In this document: positions 43,845-54,600 of the stretch, piece after piece
How positions within the stretch are numbered: the first letter of the stretch is position 1
How the letters are laid out: every line of letters starts with the position of its first letter
NCBI GenBank assembly: GCA_013115135.1
Contig: JABANP010000092.1
Location: 1 to 64,000 of the forward strand
Reading direction: 5' to 3'
Length of the DNA stretch: 64,000 nt
Source of the DNA: Perkinsus olseni
Taxonomy: Eukaryota > Perkinsozoa > Perkinsida > Perkinsidae
Made by a program: the position numbers and the translations under genes
The notes under the pieces: generated by a model
What the model saw: only the letters and a program-made list of their open reading frames with translations
Told to the model about the DNA's origin: nothing
Database searches by the model: none

Positions 43845-44476
43845 ATGGCGATGACGGAAATCCTGTCACTGCGCCCGGAAATTCGAAAGTTGTCGGCCAT
43901 CGGCGAGTCCTTTGGATGAAGCGCGAAGAAGACAAAGATCGACGGATATTTTTCGAGGCTCGAATGCGACGCCGTGACGCCGGGTCTGTGGCATTCTCTA
44001 GTGGGAAAATTCGACACGGAAAAAGGCGGAGCGAAGCTGATCGATGCAGTGGACGACGCCGAGTACTCGGCAGCTGATGAGGAGGGCAAACGGGAGATGA
44101 GGAAATCATATATTGTTGGTAGGTTTGGAGAATTTTGGGAAAAATAGGGTAAAATTACAAAATTCCCGGGAAAGTTGCGTAAATGTCCTGATTTTCCCGG
44201 AAAAGTATTTAAAAATTTCCGAATTCCTGGGAAAATTGCGTTTATTTTCAATTTTGAATTAATCGTCAATCAGAGGCGAATCGCGACGCCCGAGATTCTG
44301 TGCAGTTGGTGGTATATCTGGTTGATGCTTGCGTGGGAGATGTGTCGCAAATGCTGCGTATCTTGTGGTTGAGCGTGCAGGATACGGAATATGTCAGATC
44401 AAATGGAAGCTCATCTCCACGATGGGAGTGTCCCTCACAAGAACCCCCGCCTCGAACCCCTGGCCGATGACTTCAT
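43845..44476 (+). CDS. Unidentified two-exon protein
   Basis: Exon 1 to 44118 reads MAMTEILSLRPEIRKLSAIG, an in-frame TGA at 43917, then KKTKIDGYFSRLECDAVTPG and LWHSLVGKFDTEKGGAKLID. Donor GTAGG, phase 1; exon 2 from 44274 continues EANRDARDSVQLVVYLVDAC and VGDVSQMLRILWLSVQDTEY. Composition and phase support coding. The TGA implies another small intron or a later start. No family recognised. It may overlap the 5' end of the CCDC97-like gene. Confidence 0.5.
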
Positions 44477-44924
44477 CACTGAGTCGATCGATCTTGCTGA
44501 CTTCGACGCCGAGGCAGCAGACTGTCGGGAAGAAAGAGTGCAAGCTTTGAGGAAAACAATGCAAGTAAAAAAACGCTTCGCTCCGCTAGAGATAGATTGC
44601 GGTCAGTGGGCGATTCTGTTCGACAACTTTCAAAGCCTCATGAACTGATATTCATGTATCAGTTGAAAAGAGGAGCAGCAGATCTTGCAATCTTGAAATT
44701 TCTCAACGCCATTCTCAGGCCCGATTCCTTGACGGCAGGGATGGAAGGTTCATCGATTACACTGAGATTGACGAGGACGAAGATCTGGATGCGTTCATCA
44801 GCAGGGAGCTTGAAATGGTAGCCACGGCATGGACGGAAGATACCTTTTTCGAGCGCATGTTTTCCATATTCTTTATTGTTCATGCCAGGACATACAAGAG
44901 AAGTACTTCGACGAGTCTGAGTGA
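44391..44924 (+). CDS. CCDC97-like (DUF2052) protein, C-terminal region
   Basis: Exons 44391-44564, 44719-44817 and 44889-44924 join in phase 0. They give DCREERVQALRKTMQ, then ARFLDGRDGRFIDYTEIDED, DLDAFISRELEM, and DIQEKYFDESE before TGA. This matches the C-terminus of CCDC97, an SF3B-associated splicing factor. From the ATG at 44391 the product is only about 102 residues, short for the family, so N-terminal exons may lie upstream or the protein is reduced. Intron 1 contains the TCTTGCAATCTTGAAATTTC word. Confidence 0.82.
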
Positions 44925-45078
44925 GGTCCATTTCGCGCGCCACGAAATTCCACTGTCCGCCGCCACAGTTGCGAAGTTGATATAATTGTTACTCCTCACG
45001 TATTGTTTCTAATTTCATCAATTACTTGAGTCAACCTAAGATACTCTATTTTGTGGCGCAGTGACTTTTTATTTTTCA

Positions 45079-45439
45079 ATGACAACTTCGCCGTTGAGCA
45101 ATAGTTCTCCTCGTGTGCGCACCTCCTTCAGCCGAGTTGAATTTGAAGTCTTTGGTAAAGTCCAGGGCGTCTTCTTCCGGCGAGACGCGGCGCGCGAGGC
45201 GGAAAGGCTCGGCCTTCATGGCTGGTAAACTCTTGCTCAACAGAGGTTACAAATACCGTTAATGATGGTGTAGGTGCATGAACACTCCTACTGGTACTGT
45301 TGACGGCTGCATTGAAGGGCCGGCGAAAATTGTCGATGAGATGGTCTATTGGCTTGGAAATGTTGGCAGCAAACGAGTAGCCATCCTGGGGTGCGGCGAT
45401 GCTGTCGTCGGTAGACAGGCTGCCGTGTGGTTGCATTGA
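45079..45439 (+). CDS. Acylphosphatase (103 aa, two exons)
   Basis: Exon 1 45079-45224, a 49-nt intron, exon 2 45274-45439; phase 2 join inside the Trp codon of LHGW. The product has the family signatures [13 protein letters not shown] (active-site Arg) and [14 protein letters not shown] (active-site Asn), then [19 protein letters not shown]. Acylphosphatases hydrolyse carboxyl-phosphate bonds in the cytosol. Length is typical. About 20 bases before the ATG lies a TTTTGTGGCGCAGTGAC word, one copy of the dispersed CGCCACGAAATT motif in reverse. Confidence 0.95.
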
Positions 45440-46159
45440 TCTAAATCGCTCCCTTTCTGTATTAGTTGAGATAAAAGCGACGGGTCTTAAGGATAAAATT
45501 GACGTACAGTGATATTACTTCACTATCGTACTGTTACTCTCCTCTTCTTTTCTGTACTTTGTGCTATCATTCCTTCACGCGTTGTATCCGTACATTTGTA
45601 TTGGTGTTAACGAAACCTTCGGCCTGATAGCCTTCAACATCGTCCCTCGATGATGTGGTTCGATTATCATCGTGACATCTGCCGGGGGTTGCGTCGTGAT
45701 ACCCTCAGGAATTTTCTCGTTCGTCGCCTCAGCGTTGTTGGTAATACCAACTTGGTATCGTGTCAGTCCCGAATAGATAGACTAGAGGTTAAGACTAGGA
45801 AGGAGATTTCTTTGGACGACAGGCAGTTCACTTCTTTCGTGGTGAGAAAACGATGGGACGGGGAATCGAACCCGCTATCTTCGGCTGGATATCCCTGGAG
45901 CTTGCCTGCTCATCTACTCATCCACGTTTCAATTGTTGGCATCATCTTCGCAGGTGCGCCACTGACCTAATTTCGATTACTATGAGCATCTAAATGGCAT
46001 AAGGATTCTTTACATTATCTTGTTGAGTTCGCACGATAAAACGACACCTGCCAGGGATCGAACCAGGGGTCTCTTCTTCCACTGATCGCGAACGCGGAGC
46101 GGGATATATACAAACAGAAATGCATGGCATGCGACCTTCCAATGCATGGGTTAGAGAAC
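45440..46159. other. Convergent intergenic region with T-arm-like segments
   Basis: No gene is certain. T-arm-like sequences on the minus strand at 45850-45880 (GCGGGTTCGATTCCCCG) and 46041-46075 (CTGGTTCGATCCCTGGCAGG) suggest introns of a 3' extension of the TauE gene. Confidence 0.45.
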
Positions 46160-47976
46160 CCTTGGAGCTGCTGATCATTCAGCATCTTCTGCACCCCAAC
46201 AATGGCAGCGAAAATAGCGCTTATGACGACCACCACCAGGAGGAGCAGCACTAAAGTCGATTGACGGCCTGAGCGGAAAAACTTCGCTCCGCTAAGAATT
46301 CCGTAGCGCCTACGGACCATGTTTTTCAACTGCCTTGGTGATGTAGAGCGTCCCAAGTAGAGCACCCAGGAAGGAAAAGAGGCCGTAGAGGAGAGTACTG
46401 TCGGACACGAGATGGCCTGATGATCATAATGAACATCTCCCGCAGAGATTAGTAGAAATGCGTAGAAGTCCGAGGCAGCCGTGATTGAAAGGGAATTTCG
46501 TGGCGCGCGGTCGGACCTTCCATAGCCAGCTGTCCTGCCGCGATACTGCTGGTCATTAATACTGCAATTGCGGAGGTCGCTGTAGCGACGGTAGGCTTCC
46601 TGCCGAGGCTTAGTAAAAGCGGGCCGAATATCATACCTCCACCAATGCCAATGACAGAGCATATGATACCACCGGAGAAGCTCAGGAAGGAGTAGGTCAA
46701 AACAGAAGGGCGACGCCGAGGTTGATGTGGGGGCTCGGGGGTCGGTACCACACTTGAGGGGACAGAAAGTCGACTACTTTGTCTGAGATAGGGTAAAAGA
46801 TTTTCCGAATCGATCGGCTGATCGATTATGACATCATCGAGATGGTCATGAGAACAGCTATGGCGAGAGCCAGGACAGCCCAGTAGGATGAGGAGCAAAT
46901 CTTGAGACCTACGACCAAAAGAGGCAACCTCGCCCGGTCGATGCGAATCTTCTATCTCACCAAGGATGGAAGGAGTTCTATGCCCGCCGAGGACGAGGGT
47001 TATCAACCAGACCATTACCCAGGATATTATCAGCACCGCGGCTGTCGCCCAAGAGTTGCTGTCGGAATCGACGCTAGTTTTGCATAAATCGAGATCGCCG
47101 ACTAGCGGTCTGTTCAACTCGTTAAGCTGCTCCTTCTTCCTGCAAGTGGTCCCAGGCTCAAATCTTCCCACCGGCATTTCTCACCTCGTCTTAATGAATC
47201 TTCCGAACGCCGAGTAAGCCACCCAGGCGAGGACGAAAACCGTGAGGAGGAGGATGAACCAATCGGGGCAAGATTTACTGATCAGAACGCCTGACAAAAA
47301 ACAAGACTTTTCCCGTCTTTTTTTCGGAAAAATTCCCGAAATTTCCCGATTTTCCCGCGGACCAATCATCGTTCCAGCATTAGCAGCTGGCACGATCAAC
47401 AAACAGGAGCTGTAGTCGACCAATCCGGACCTGAAATGACCGCTGCGCCACGAAATTACGGAAGCCACGCACCTTATGTTGACGGCAGCAAAGGTGACGA
47501 GCGTGACGGAGAGGGCGGCACTTTGATGAGCCTCGAGGGGAGTCGCGAGACCGAGGATGCCGCTGTTGAGGAGTGGGACGAAGACACCACCACCGCCGAC
47601 GCCTGAGAACGGGAGTTGCGTTGTATCCGTGTATCAAGCACGGTGGTACAACGCAGCTGGCAAGTTGACAAACAATCGACGGAGATACATGGGAAGAATG
47701 AGAAATTGCGAGAATTGAACAGTGAGAGGAAAGAACGTTTCTGAGCCGACCTGCCGAGATGCAGAGGGTGCTGATGATCGAGAAGATGAGGGCGACGAGG
47801 ATGGCGTCCAGAGGGCCTCCATAGGGGACGTCTGAGGGGAGGGCGAGATGACGAGGTGTGGCCAGTTGAAAGTTCTTCGGGCCACCTGCCCCAGCCGGGG
47901 TGAGCTGCCCTGTAGCCTGACCAGTGACGGCGAGTGGGAGAGTTACGAGAACCACAAGGGAAGGGAGAGATGACAT
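46160..47976 (-). CDS. TauE/SafE family membrane transporter, nine exons
   Basis: Exons (minus): 47976-47751, 47602-47473, 47430-47363, 47290-47185, 47139-46961, 46908-46833, 46782-46517, 46416-46318, 46268-46160; every phase agrees. A signal-like start MSSLPSLVVLVTLPLAVTG is followed by the first TauE repeat (GVGGGGVFVPLLNSGILGL, VDYSSCLLIVPAANAGTMIG) and, after a long hydrophilic loop, the second (CSVIGIGGGMIFGPLLLSLG, ATATSAIAVLMTSSIAAGQL), then LYGLFSFLGALLGTLYI and LVLLLLVVVVISAIFAAIVG. The family exports sulfite or organosulfonates. The last exon may continue past 46160. Introns are mostly 42-150 nt. Confidence 0.9.
47140..47184 (-). other. 45-nt intron of TauE gene, T-arm-like in reverse
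   Basis: GTGAG...TTGCAG; the T-arm-like word GGTCCCAGGCTCAAATC lies on the opposite (plus) strand, so the family occurs in both orientations. Confidence 0.7.
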
Positions 47977-48550
47977 GAGGAAAGGGCTGAAGTTCAGCCG
48001 CTGAACATCGTCGTAATTTCGTGGCTCAGCGGTCGAGAGATCATCATTCACGGCACTCCTACTAGACTCGATCAACCCTGTGGCGGAGTGGATGCCCAAC
48101 TGCATGTACTCTCCCGGTAAGTGCTTCTGAGAGCAATTAGCCCCAACATAGAGCAGGCGGATGTGTCCGGCTCGGACAGCAAACCCCGAAGACCTCGGAC
48201 CAGCTTGAACCCCAAGATACTTTCTCGTTTATAGTAGCTACCTAGCATCATTGCAATTTCGAACTAGGCCAACCTTGGTGGCTCATCTCTAGCGCCTGAC
48301 CAGCTGGGCTCCTTCCGGCAGACGGTTGCCCGATACTGATGAGCACTCAACAGCATCTTTCGGCGAGACACCTCGCAACCCAATACGCAGAGTTGATAAC
48401 TGTGAAAGATCGCAGTGGGCGAACATCATGAAATATCAGCTAGTAATCAAATGGTTCTTGTAGTGAAAAACATCGTAAATATTCTACACAAAAAAGAAGC
48501 AGAAAAAAACTTCGGCCGATTCCTCACTTGCCATGTCGCTGCTGCAGGGG
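47977..48550. other. No gene identified
   Basis: Contains the CGTAATTTCGTGGC word at 48010 and one AAGATAC at 48214. Confidence 0.45.
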
Positions 48551-48551
48551 C

Positions 48552-49699
48552 CTACGCGGACCTCTTAATCCGTAGTGGTGTGTCCCCAAACGGCACGTAC
48601 ATAGCATCCTTAGTTGGAGCGAAAAGCCAATCGAAGCTGACTCGCTCAAGTAGTGGTGACCCTGGGCATCGCTGTCTGCATAAGGCTAGCTTGTCGGAGG
48701 TGAAATCACCAGTAGTCCCCCTCTTACTGATACAAAAGACTCGACCGCCATCCCGACGGCAGGGGTAGGGAACGTGAAATTCACTGGTGGTGACAGCGGA
48801 CCCCGAGCACGAGCAATCGATGTTCAGTCGAGTAACGTCCTCCAAGACGGTACGTGAGTGTAGCGAAGGGGGCCACGTCCTCGGTGTAAGAGTACACTCC
48901 GGGCGAAAGGAAGTATCTACTCCTTGTGAGAGGGTAGAGCTCTCCTGTGCTGGCAAAGGCCTGGAGGAGGATGGTGTTGGGTGAGAATGTGGACAATACT
49001 TTGGAAGTCTTCTTCTGAGGGATCCGGGTAAGGGCATTTAGCCGCAAGCCCTTCTTGAAATGATTTCAAGGTAGGGTACCGAGCGAAAAAAGGGGGCTCT
49101 TTAGGGTCCTTGAGTTCGAAGTATGCATCGTCGGAGCCTACGGGGTGGCGTGGACTGAGCTCAGGACCACATTAATAGTGGCATCCTCGCCGGCTTGCTG
49201 CTTCAAGTTGTTACAAGTGGCGGTTATCCTCACAAACTCAGTCTCTGATAACTTGACTCTGAAGTAGAACCCCTCAGGCCCCGGGCAAGGTCACATCAAA
49301 AAGACCAGGATTAGGGAACGGCGACCAGTTTTCGAACTGTATCTTTCGACCTTGAAAAACGGTGAAGACACCATCATCGTCGCTCGTCAGCGTGGCGAGA
49401 TCTCCGGGTTTGATGTCAGCTGCTGGGAAGTGATCGCGGATGCCATCGTAGAGGGCCTCAACTCCCCTATCAGGGCTGAGGAAGTCGATGGTGTAAGTGC
49501 CGGGGCCTCCGCTAAGGCGCATGCCCGAAAAGTAGAACACCGGTTCCTTGTAAGGGACCTCGAAGGCCACCGAGAGGTAACCATCTTCAGTAAGATCGTA
49601 CATGATGGTGTAAGCTGGGTGGTAGTGAGCGAATTTGCCTGGGGTCTGAGCCTGAGCGGCCATCCACCACAACGCCGGGAGTAGTAGGTGAAAATTCAT
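48552..49699 (-). pseudogene. Decayed copy of the secreted protein at 51489-52661
   Basis: Starts like the intact copy (MNFHLLLPALWWMAAQAQT, then GKFAHYHPAYTIMYDL), but the frame breaks after DVTLPG near 49280, again near 49140 and near 48890, so at least three frameshifts are needed to follow the paralogue to its end (RDGGRVFCISKRGTTGDFTS, FAPTKDAMYVPFGDTPLRIK). No shared splice signals explain the breaks. Confidence 0.85.
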
Positions 49700-49739
49700 C
49701 GAAAATGAAGTAATAAGGTCAATGATGAACTAAGGATAG

Positions 49740-51480
49740 GCATCACCTCGGCCGGGGTTGAGCGAATGGAGGGTATTCACCAAGCCAAACCAAAGTTCTC
49801 AACACTCTCTCCCCTGCCACAATGTGCAGCATGCAAGGCGATATTAAACTCAGCGTTGGACGCCTTTAAGTGACGCCTGCGTGCAGGGCGGTACGCTGAC
49901 GCAGATTCTGGTCACGGCTATTTGATGTTGAAATTAACCTCGAACGAAGTCTCGGAGGAAGGACAGCAGGGTGGATGGGTGAGAAATGGTAGAAAGGGTA
50001 CTTTTCGAAAAGGTACTTACAGCTCTTGGATGCGAAGGAGATCGGAACTCGCGATGTGGGCTTCCAAGCTATGTCACACTCGGTCGTGTCCCGCGAAGAG
50101 TATCCGTCGGAGACTGTCTCCGGAAGACAGGGGCGGCTGTCTACCGATCACCGCAAACTTCCCCGCTATTGCAATGGAATGTGTTGGAATGACGAACATA
50201 CACAAAGCAATGATGGACCCACACTGTGTGTGACGATAGGCGACAGTCTCACACTAGTCGATCGGTGGCCCATCCGCAGCTGGACCATAGTATGGTCACC
50301 ATATACATCGGGAATGACCCGTGACACTAGAACTGAGTAGACAGAAGGGCCGTGAATCACAGCCCGTGATGAGAAGTCCGCCCATTAGTCGGTACAGTGT
50401 GGACCTTCGAGAATGTCGAAGCGAGATAAGGTATATGTTATAGCAGTCAAGTCGGTCCTATTATGCGTTGTTCCCTCATTGTTCCTGCATAGCTATGAAC
50501 GTGACCACTTCAGTGCAGGATAGAGTAAGCGCAGGTTTCGTCTCTCTTAGGAGACCTGTGATCATCAGTCTGTGGGGCGTCTACCCAAACGAACTCGATA
50601 CTATAAAAGTATATGAAGCTAAAACCAGCCTCGAGGGGAGCCCGGGCGAAAAGCTGTGTTTCATTGCTGTTGCATTCCATTGCTATGCTGCGAAATGCGG
50701 AGCATAAATTATGCTATATCACAAATTATCCCAGTGTGAACTCATCCGAGTAATTCCATCATTATGGTGCATAATGATAAAATTACTCGGATGAGTTGAA
50801 GGTGGCGAAGCCTCCACGAGGCAGCGAGAAAACTGGCTGCAAAACGTGAGAAGCAATATGATATTACTATTACTGTAATAGAAATAATACATGGAACTGA
50901 ACAATACTGTAACGGGCATTGGATTGTTGGCAACTCGTACATGTATTATCACGGTGGGTAGTCAAATGCCGAGAACGAATAGCCCGAAGGTGGACCAGAT
51001 TTCCCAGTTGGAATCAATAACGACTTGAAGCTGAATCATTGTGACTGTCGGGGGCCGGACTTCTGCCAATTATTCTGACACTCTCGGGGTCGGAGGGTGT
51101 CAGAATCTGACACTGCTGAACTTTCGGGTTGGGGAGTACCTACCAGGTCTTCCGAGGCTTAGAGATTACTGATTTGGACGCCCTTACGAGAGTACTGGCT
51201 GAAAAGTGTCACGGTTGGTGTCACACCTGTTTCAGACAGGCTTTTTGGCGTGCACTTTGACAGCCACTGGTAACTCAACATCACCTTTCGTTCAAAACCC
51301 CTGCGACCCATAGACTGAGTTGCTAAGTGTGAGAGACCGTGTTAGGGGACTCTCATGAAATACCATTTTCCGGTGATATTGCTCATCATAGTGAATCAAG
51401 ATCATAAATGTCCAGCTCGAGAGAAATAAAAATAGCTTCGGCCGGTTCCACCACGCCATCATCTACTGCATCAAACTTAC
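49740..51480. other. No gene identified
   Basis: Short frames only; holds the hairpin at 50739-50797. Confidence 0.45.
50739..50797. repeat. Nested perfect hairpin, 59 bp
   Basis: AACTCATCCGAGTAATT (50739-50755) pairs perfectly with 50781-50797; inside, ATCATTAT pairs with ATAATGAT around GGTGC. Confidence 0.92.
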
Positions 51481-51488
51481 TGATCCTT

Positions 51489-52661
51489 TTAGTCGCTTTC
51501 AATTCGTAGTGTTGTCTCCTCAAACGGCACGTAAATAGCGTCTTGCGTGGGGGCGAATACCCAGTGGAAGCTGATTCCCTCAGCGAGACGAGAGCCAGGG
51601 CATCGTTCCCTACATATGGCCAAAGTGTCCGAAGTTTGATCTCCAGATGTCCCCGTGCCCTCAATACAAAATACCTGACCGCCATCCCGATGGCAAAGTC
51701 GAGTATCCAGGAATCCAGTGGAGATAACGTCAGACTCAGGGCATGAGCACTGTATGTTCACACCGACAGGGTCCGCAAAAATGTATTGCACCAGAGTGAA
51801 GGGGTCCACGTCTTCCGTATACGTGAATACGCCAAGGGGAAGGGTGTGGCTGATCCTTGTGAGAGGGTAGAGTTCTCCTGTATAAGTATAAGCCTGCATA
51901 TAAACGGTGTCGGGAGAAAAAGGGACCACAAGCTTAAAGTCGTCATCAGACGGATTTGGGTAAGCGCAGCTAGCCCGAAAAGCTTCTTGAAGCGACTCCA
52001 AGGTGGGGTATTCATCGGAGGGAGGCAGGGTCGGGTTTGTTATATCCTCAAGCTCAAACCATGGGTTAGGGGAACCCGAAGGCTGCTCGGTGAGAGCAAA
52101 AGTTCCAGTCACAGCATCAGAGATACCAGGGCCTCCTTGCTCTATCATATTCTTGCAAGTTAGGGTTAACTTCACGAAGTCCAACACGTAAGCTGTTATC
52201 TCGAATATGAACTCGACTTCTTCGGGCCCAGGTAAGTATAACTCGAAGATACCAGGAGCAGGGAAAGACCATCTCTCGAGCTTTATTCTCCGACCCTGAA
52301 GGCGGGCAAAGACCCCTTCGTCGACGACCGTCAGAGTAGTCAAATCCCCCGGCTTGATGTCAATAAGAGGGAAGTGGTCGCGGATGCCATCGTATAGGGC
52401 TTTAAGCCCTTTATCCGGGTTCAGGAAGTCGATGTCATATGTATCGGGGCCTCCGCTCAGTTGCATGCTGCCAAAATAGAACGGTGAGGCCTCTTGAGGG
52501 ACCTCAAATACCAAAGAGATATAACCATCTCCGATAAAATCGTACATGATGGTGTAGGCTGGGTGGTAGTGAGCGAATTTGCCGAGGGTCTGAGCCGTAA
52601 CGGCTACCAGAGCTTGAGTGGCCATCCACCACAAAAACGGTAGCAGTAGGGGAAAATTCAT
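51489..52661 (-). CDS. Secreted protein of unknown family (390 aa)
   Basis: Single uninterrupted frame from ATG with a signal peptide MNFPLLLPFLWWMATQALVA. The mature part is beta-rich in composition, with YHPAYTIMYDFIGDGYISLV, YDGIRDHFPLIDIKPGDLTT, TYTGELYPLTRISHTLPLGV and a Cys-rich C-terminal third (IQCSCPE, CHRDGG, FCIEGTG, CRERCPG). It ends VPFEETTLRIESD. No membrane anchor. Likely secreted; family not recognised, probably lineage-restricted. It lacks introns, unlike most neighbours. A broken paralogue lies 1.8 kb downstream on the same strand. Confidence 0.88.
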   Translation of the reverse strand: MNFPLLLPFLWWMATQALVAVTAQTLGKFAHYHPAYTIMYDFIGDGYISLVFEVPQEASPFYFGSMQLSGGPDTYDIDFLNPDKGLKALYDGIRDHFPLIDIKPGDLTTLTVVDEGVFARLQGRRIKLERWSFPAPGIFELYLPGPEEVEFIFEITAYVLDFVKLTLTCKNMIEQGGPGISDAVTGTFALTEQPSGSPNPWFELEDITNPTLPPSDEYPTLESLQEAFRASCAYPNPSDDDFKLVVPFSPDTVYMQAYTYTGELYPLTRISHTLPLGVFTYTEDVDPFTLVQYIFADPVGVNIQCSCPESDVISTGFLDTRLCHRDGGQVFCIEGTGTSGDQTSDTLAICRERCPGSRLAEGISFHWVFAPTQDAIYVPFEETTLRIESD

Positions 52662-52669
52662 TCACACTG

Positions 52670-53930
52670 TAAATAAGGAAAACGGCGAGCTGATAAGGAG
52701 ATTGTCCTTGACTTATGCAGATGTATTGAGGATTATCTACCAAGCTTAGGCGACATCTTGGCTGTCTCCCCGAGTGTCACCAAACCCAGAAGAGAAACCC
52801 AGAAGAGTGACACTCTTCAAAGAGAACCCCAAGCTGTTGTGATGGCCCTCATTTATCGCCTTAACGCCTGCGTACACGACAGCACGCAGTCGCAGGGGTC
52901 GGGTCACAGCCTATAACTCAAGCGATTCGTTGGAACTGATACTCCCGAATAGCGTTCCGAAGGAAGGAGAGCATAACAGATGACCGAGCAAGAGTGAAGA
53001 GAGTGTTGATCCACGCTATCCTCACGGACGCTGAAGGCGGAAAGGAAGGCCTCAGTCAAGCTCAGCATGGCAAGCTGCGGGACATAACCTTTGTCCTATT
53101 TGGTGATGTCCCCCGGAAAATGTCCCCCCCGAGACTGACTCCGGGAGGATGTTAATCCTATTTAATTCGTTAACGCTGGTAAAACAGGAAGATTGCTCAC
53201 CTCCACAAAAATTTCATCGTCGCCTCTGCGAACCCAGGCGAGTCTTTCGGAGAAGCAGTTGACACTGGCTTGTGTCGTAAGTCATCCCTCTAGGGTCTGA
53301 CGCTGAGCGTCACAAACAGGGACACTAGCGCCCACATTCTCTGATGTCTATGCTACGGGTTATCCGTTAATTGTTTCAAATATTTCCGGGAAAAATTTGC
53401 AACCCAAAAAATTTTCTCGCTGCGCTGTCTTCTCAAGCCGGTGATTTCCTAGGCAGTCCCACCCAACCGTGGGCTCGTTGCCGCTGACTGCGAAGCAAAT
53501 TCTCTCCCGCATCCGGGCTCGCGGACCACCACGGGTGAAGTGGTTTTTGCAACATGGCCGTGCTTTCGCAACTTTAACTTTTGCAATTGTTGCGATCTAC
53601 GACGGTCAAAGCCGCTTTTTGCAAGAAAGCTATTCTGTTGTCTAAACCCAGGAGCAATGTCCGCGTTGCGCAAATGTTTCGCTTAGCCGTCACTTTTTCC
53701 CATGTTGGATGTCTTCGGCGAGTCAGTCGTTCGGCAAACGACGCACATGGGCGAGTTACTCACCGTGACTCACGGTGTAAGCCGTCAGTAATACTCACGG
53801 TCCGTGAGTATTACTGACTCACCTGCTCACCGTGACTCCGGCGGACGAATACAAGACAGCACTGCGTTATCATGACAGAATAGCTGGTATCGAGACTGTC
53901 ACAGCCACTACCCCACTGAGACAGTGTGAC
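52670..53930. other. No gene identified; palindromes near 53.78 kb
   Basis: Non-coding except for weak frames; see the two palindromes listed separately. Confidence 0.45.
53761..53818. repeat. Two adjacent palindromes
   Basis: 53761-53777 CACCGTGACTCACGGTG (8-bp arms) and 53784-53818 with perfect 17-bp arms (GTCAGTAATACTCACGG) around one base. Confidence 0.95.
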
Positions 53931-53932
53931 CG

Positions 53933-54217
53933 TCACATTTTCGACCTACACTCTACCTTCTCGCTTCCATTTGAAATGGACCATTTCCTAGCAGCCTCCG
54001 CACTCGCGCTTCTCTTCTCATACTCATATTGCTGCTTCTTTGCTATCTTCTGGAGAATATCTCTGCGCGCTCTCTCTTCTTCCGCAGTCAGTGGGAAGTC
54101 ATCATCAACATTGATTGAACCTGCTATTGGCCGCTTCTCCGACGACCCGGGAATGAGGGAAATGGGAAATTTCCGGAAATGGGGGGAAATGACGACTCGG
54201 AAATGGGACTCGATCAT
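53933..54217 (-). CDS. Unidentified charged exon
   Basis: Minus-strand frame with SINVDDDFPLTAEEERARRD then ILQKIAKKQQYEYEKRSASA, an acidic-to-helical segment ending in a stop at 53933. Composition suggests coding, possibly a terminal exon. Confidence 0.4.
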   Translation of the reverse strand: MIESHFRVVISPHFRKFPISLIPGSSEKRPIAGSINVDDDFPLTAEEERARRDILQKIAKKQQYEYEKRSASAEAARKWSISNGSEKVECRSKM

Positions 54218-54487
54218 ATTCGAAGAGCCGCTATCACTCTCTGGAGTCTGAGGTGGTAATTGAGAGCAATCGGCTTCACCACTTTCAGTGTCATAAACGT
54301 CTAGTGCATCGTCGTCATCATCATCTCAGGCATCACCCTCATCTATTTGATGTTGCAGGAAATTTCCGGTGGTAGCAACATCGTGCATCTCCTTTACGAG
54401 TTGACCACAGTCTGTGGTCCACAGAGGGTAGCGGAAGACTTGTCCGCAGTGACAGTATCAGTTGAGTGGTTCAATAAGCATCAGCTG

Positions 54488-54600
54488 CTATAGAACAGCA
54501 ATATCCGTCTCTTTTGGGACTAACTTGACTTTCGGTTCCAACTGCTCGGGCGCTAGGCAATGCCTTTCCCACCGAGGGAGGTTACGACTGGGTAGGTTAT
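54488..54600 (-). CDS. Unidentified C-terminal exon
   Basis: After an acceptor-like CTACCCAG the minus strand reads NLPRWERHCLAPEQLEPKVK then LVPKETDIAVL and a stop. No family recognised. Confidence 0.35.

Noticed and set aside
43917..43919. TGA reassigned to an amino acid
   Set aside because: TGA ends the CCDC97-like, acylphosphatase and other well-supported frames in this window, so it is a normal stop.
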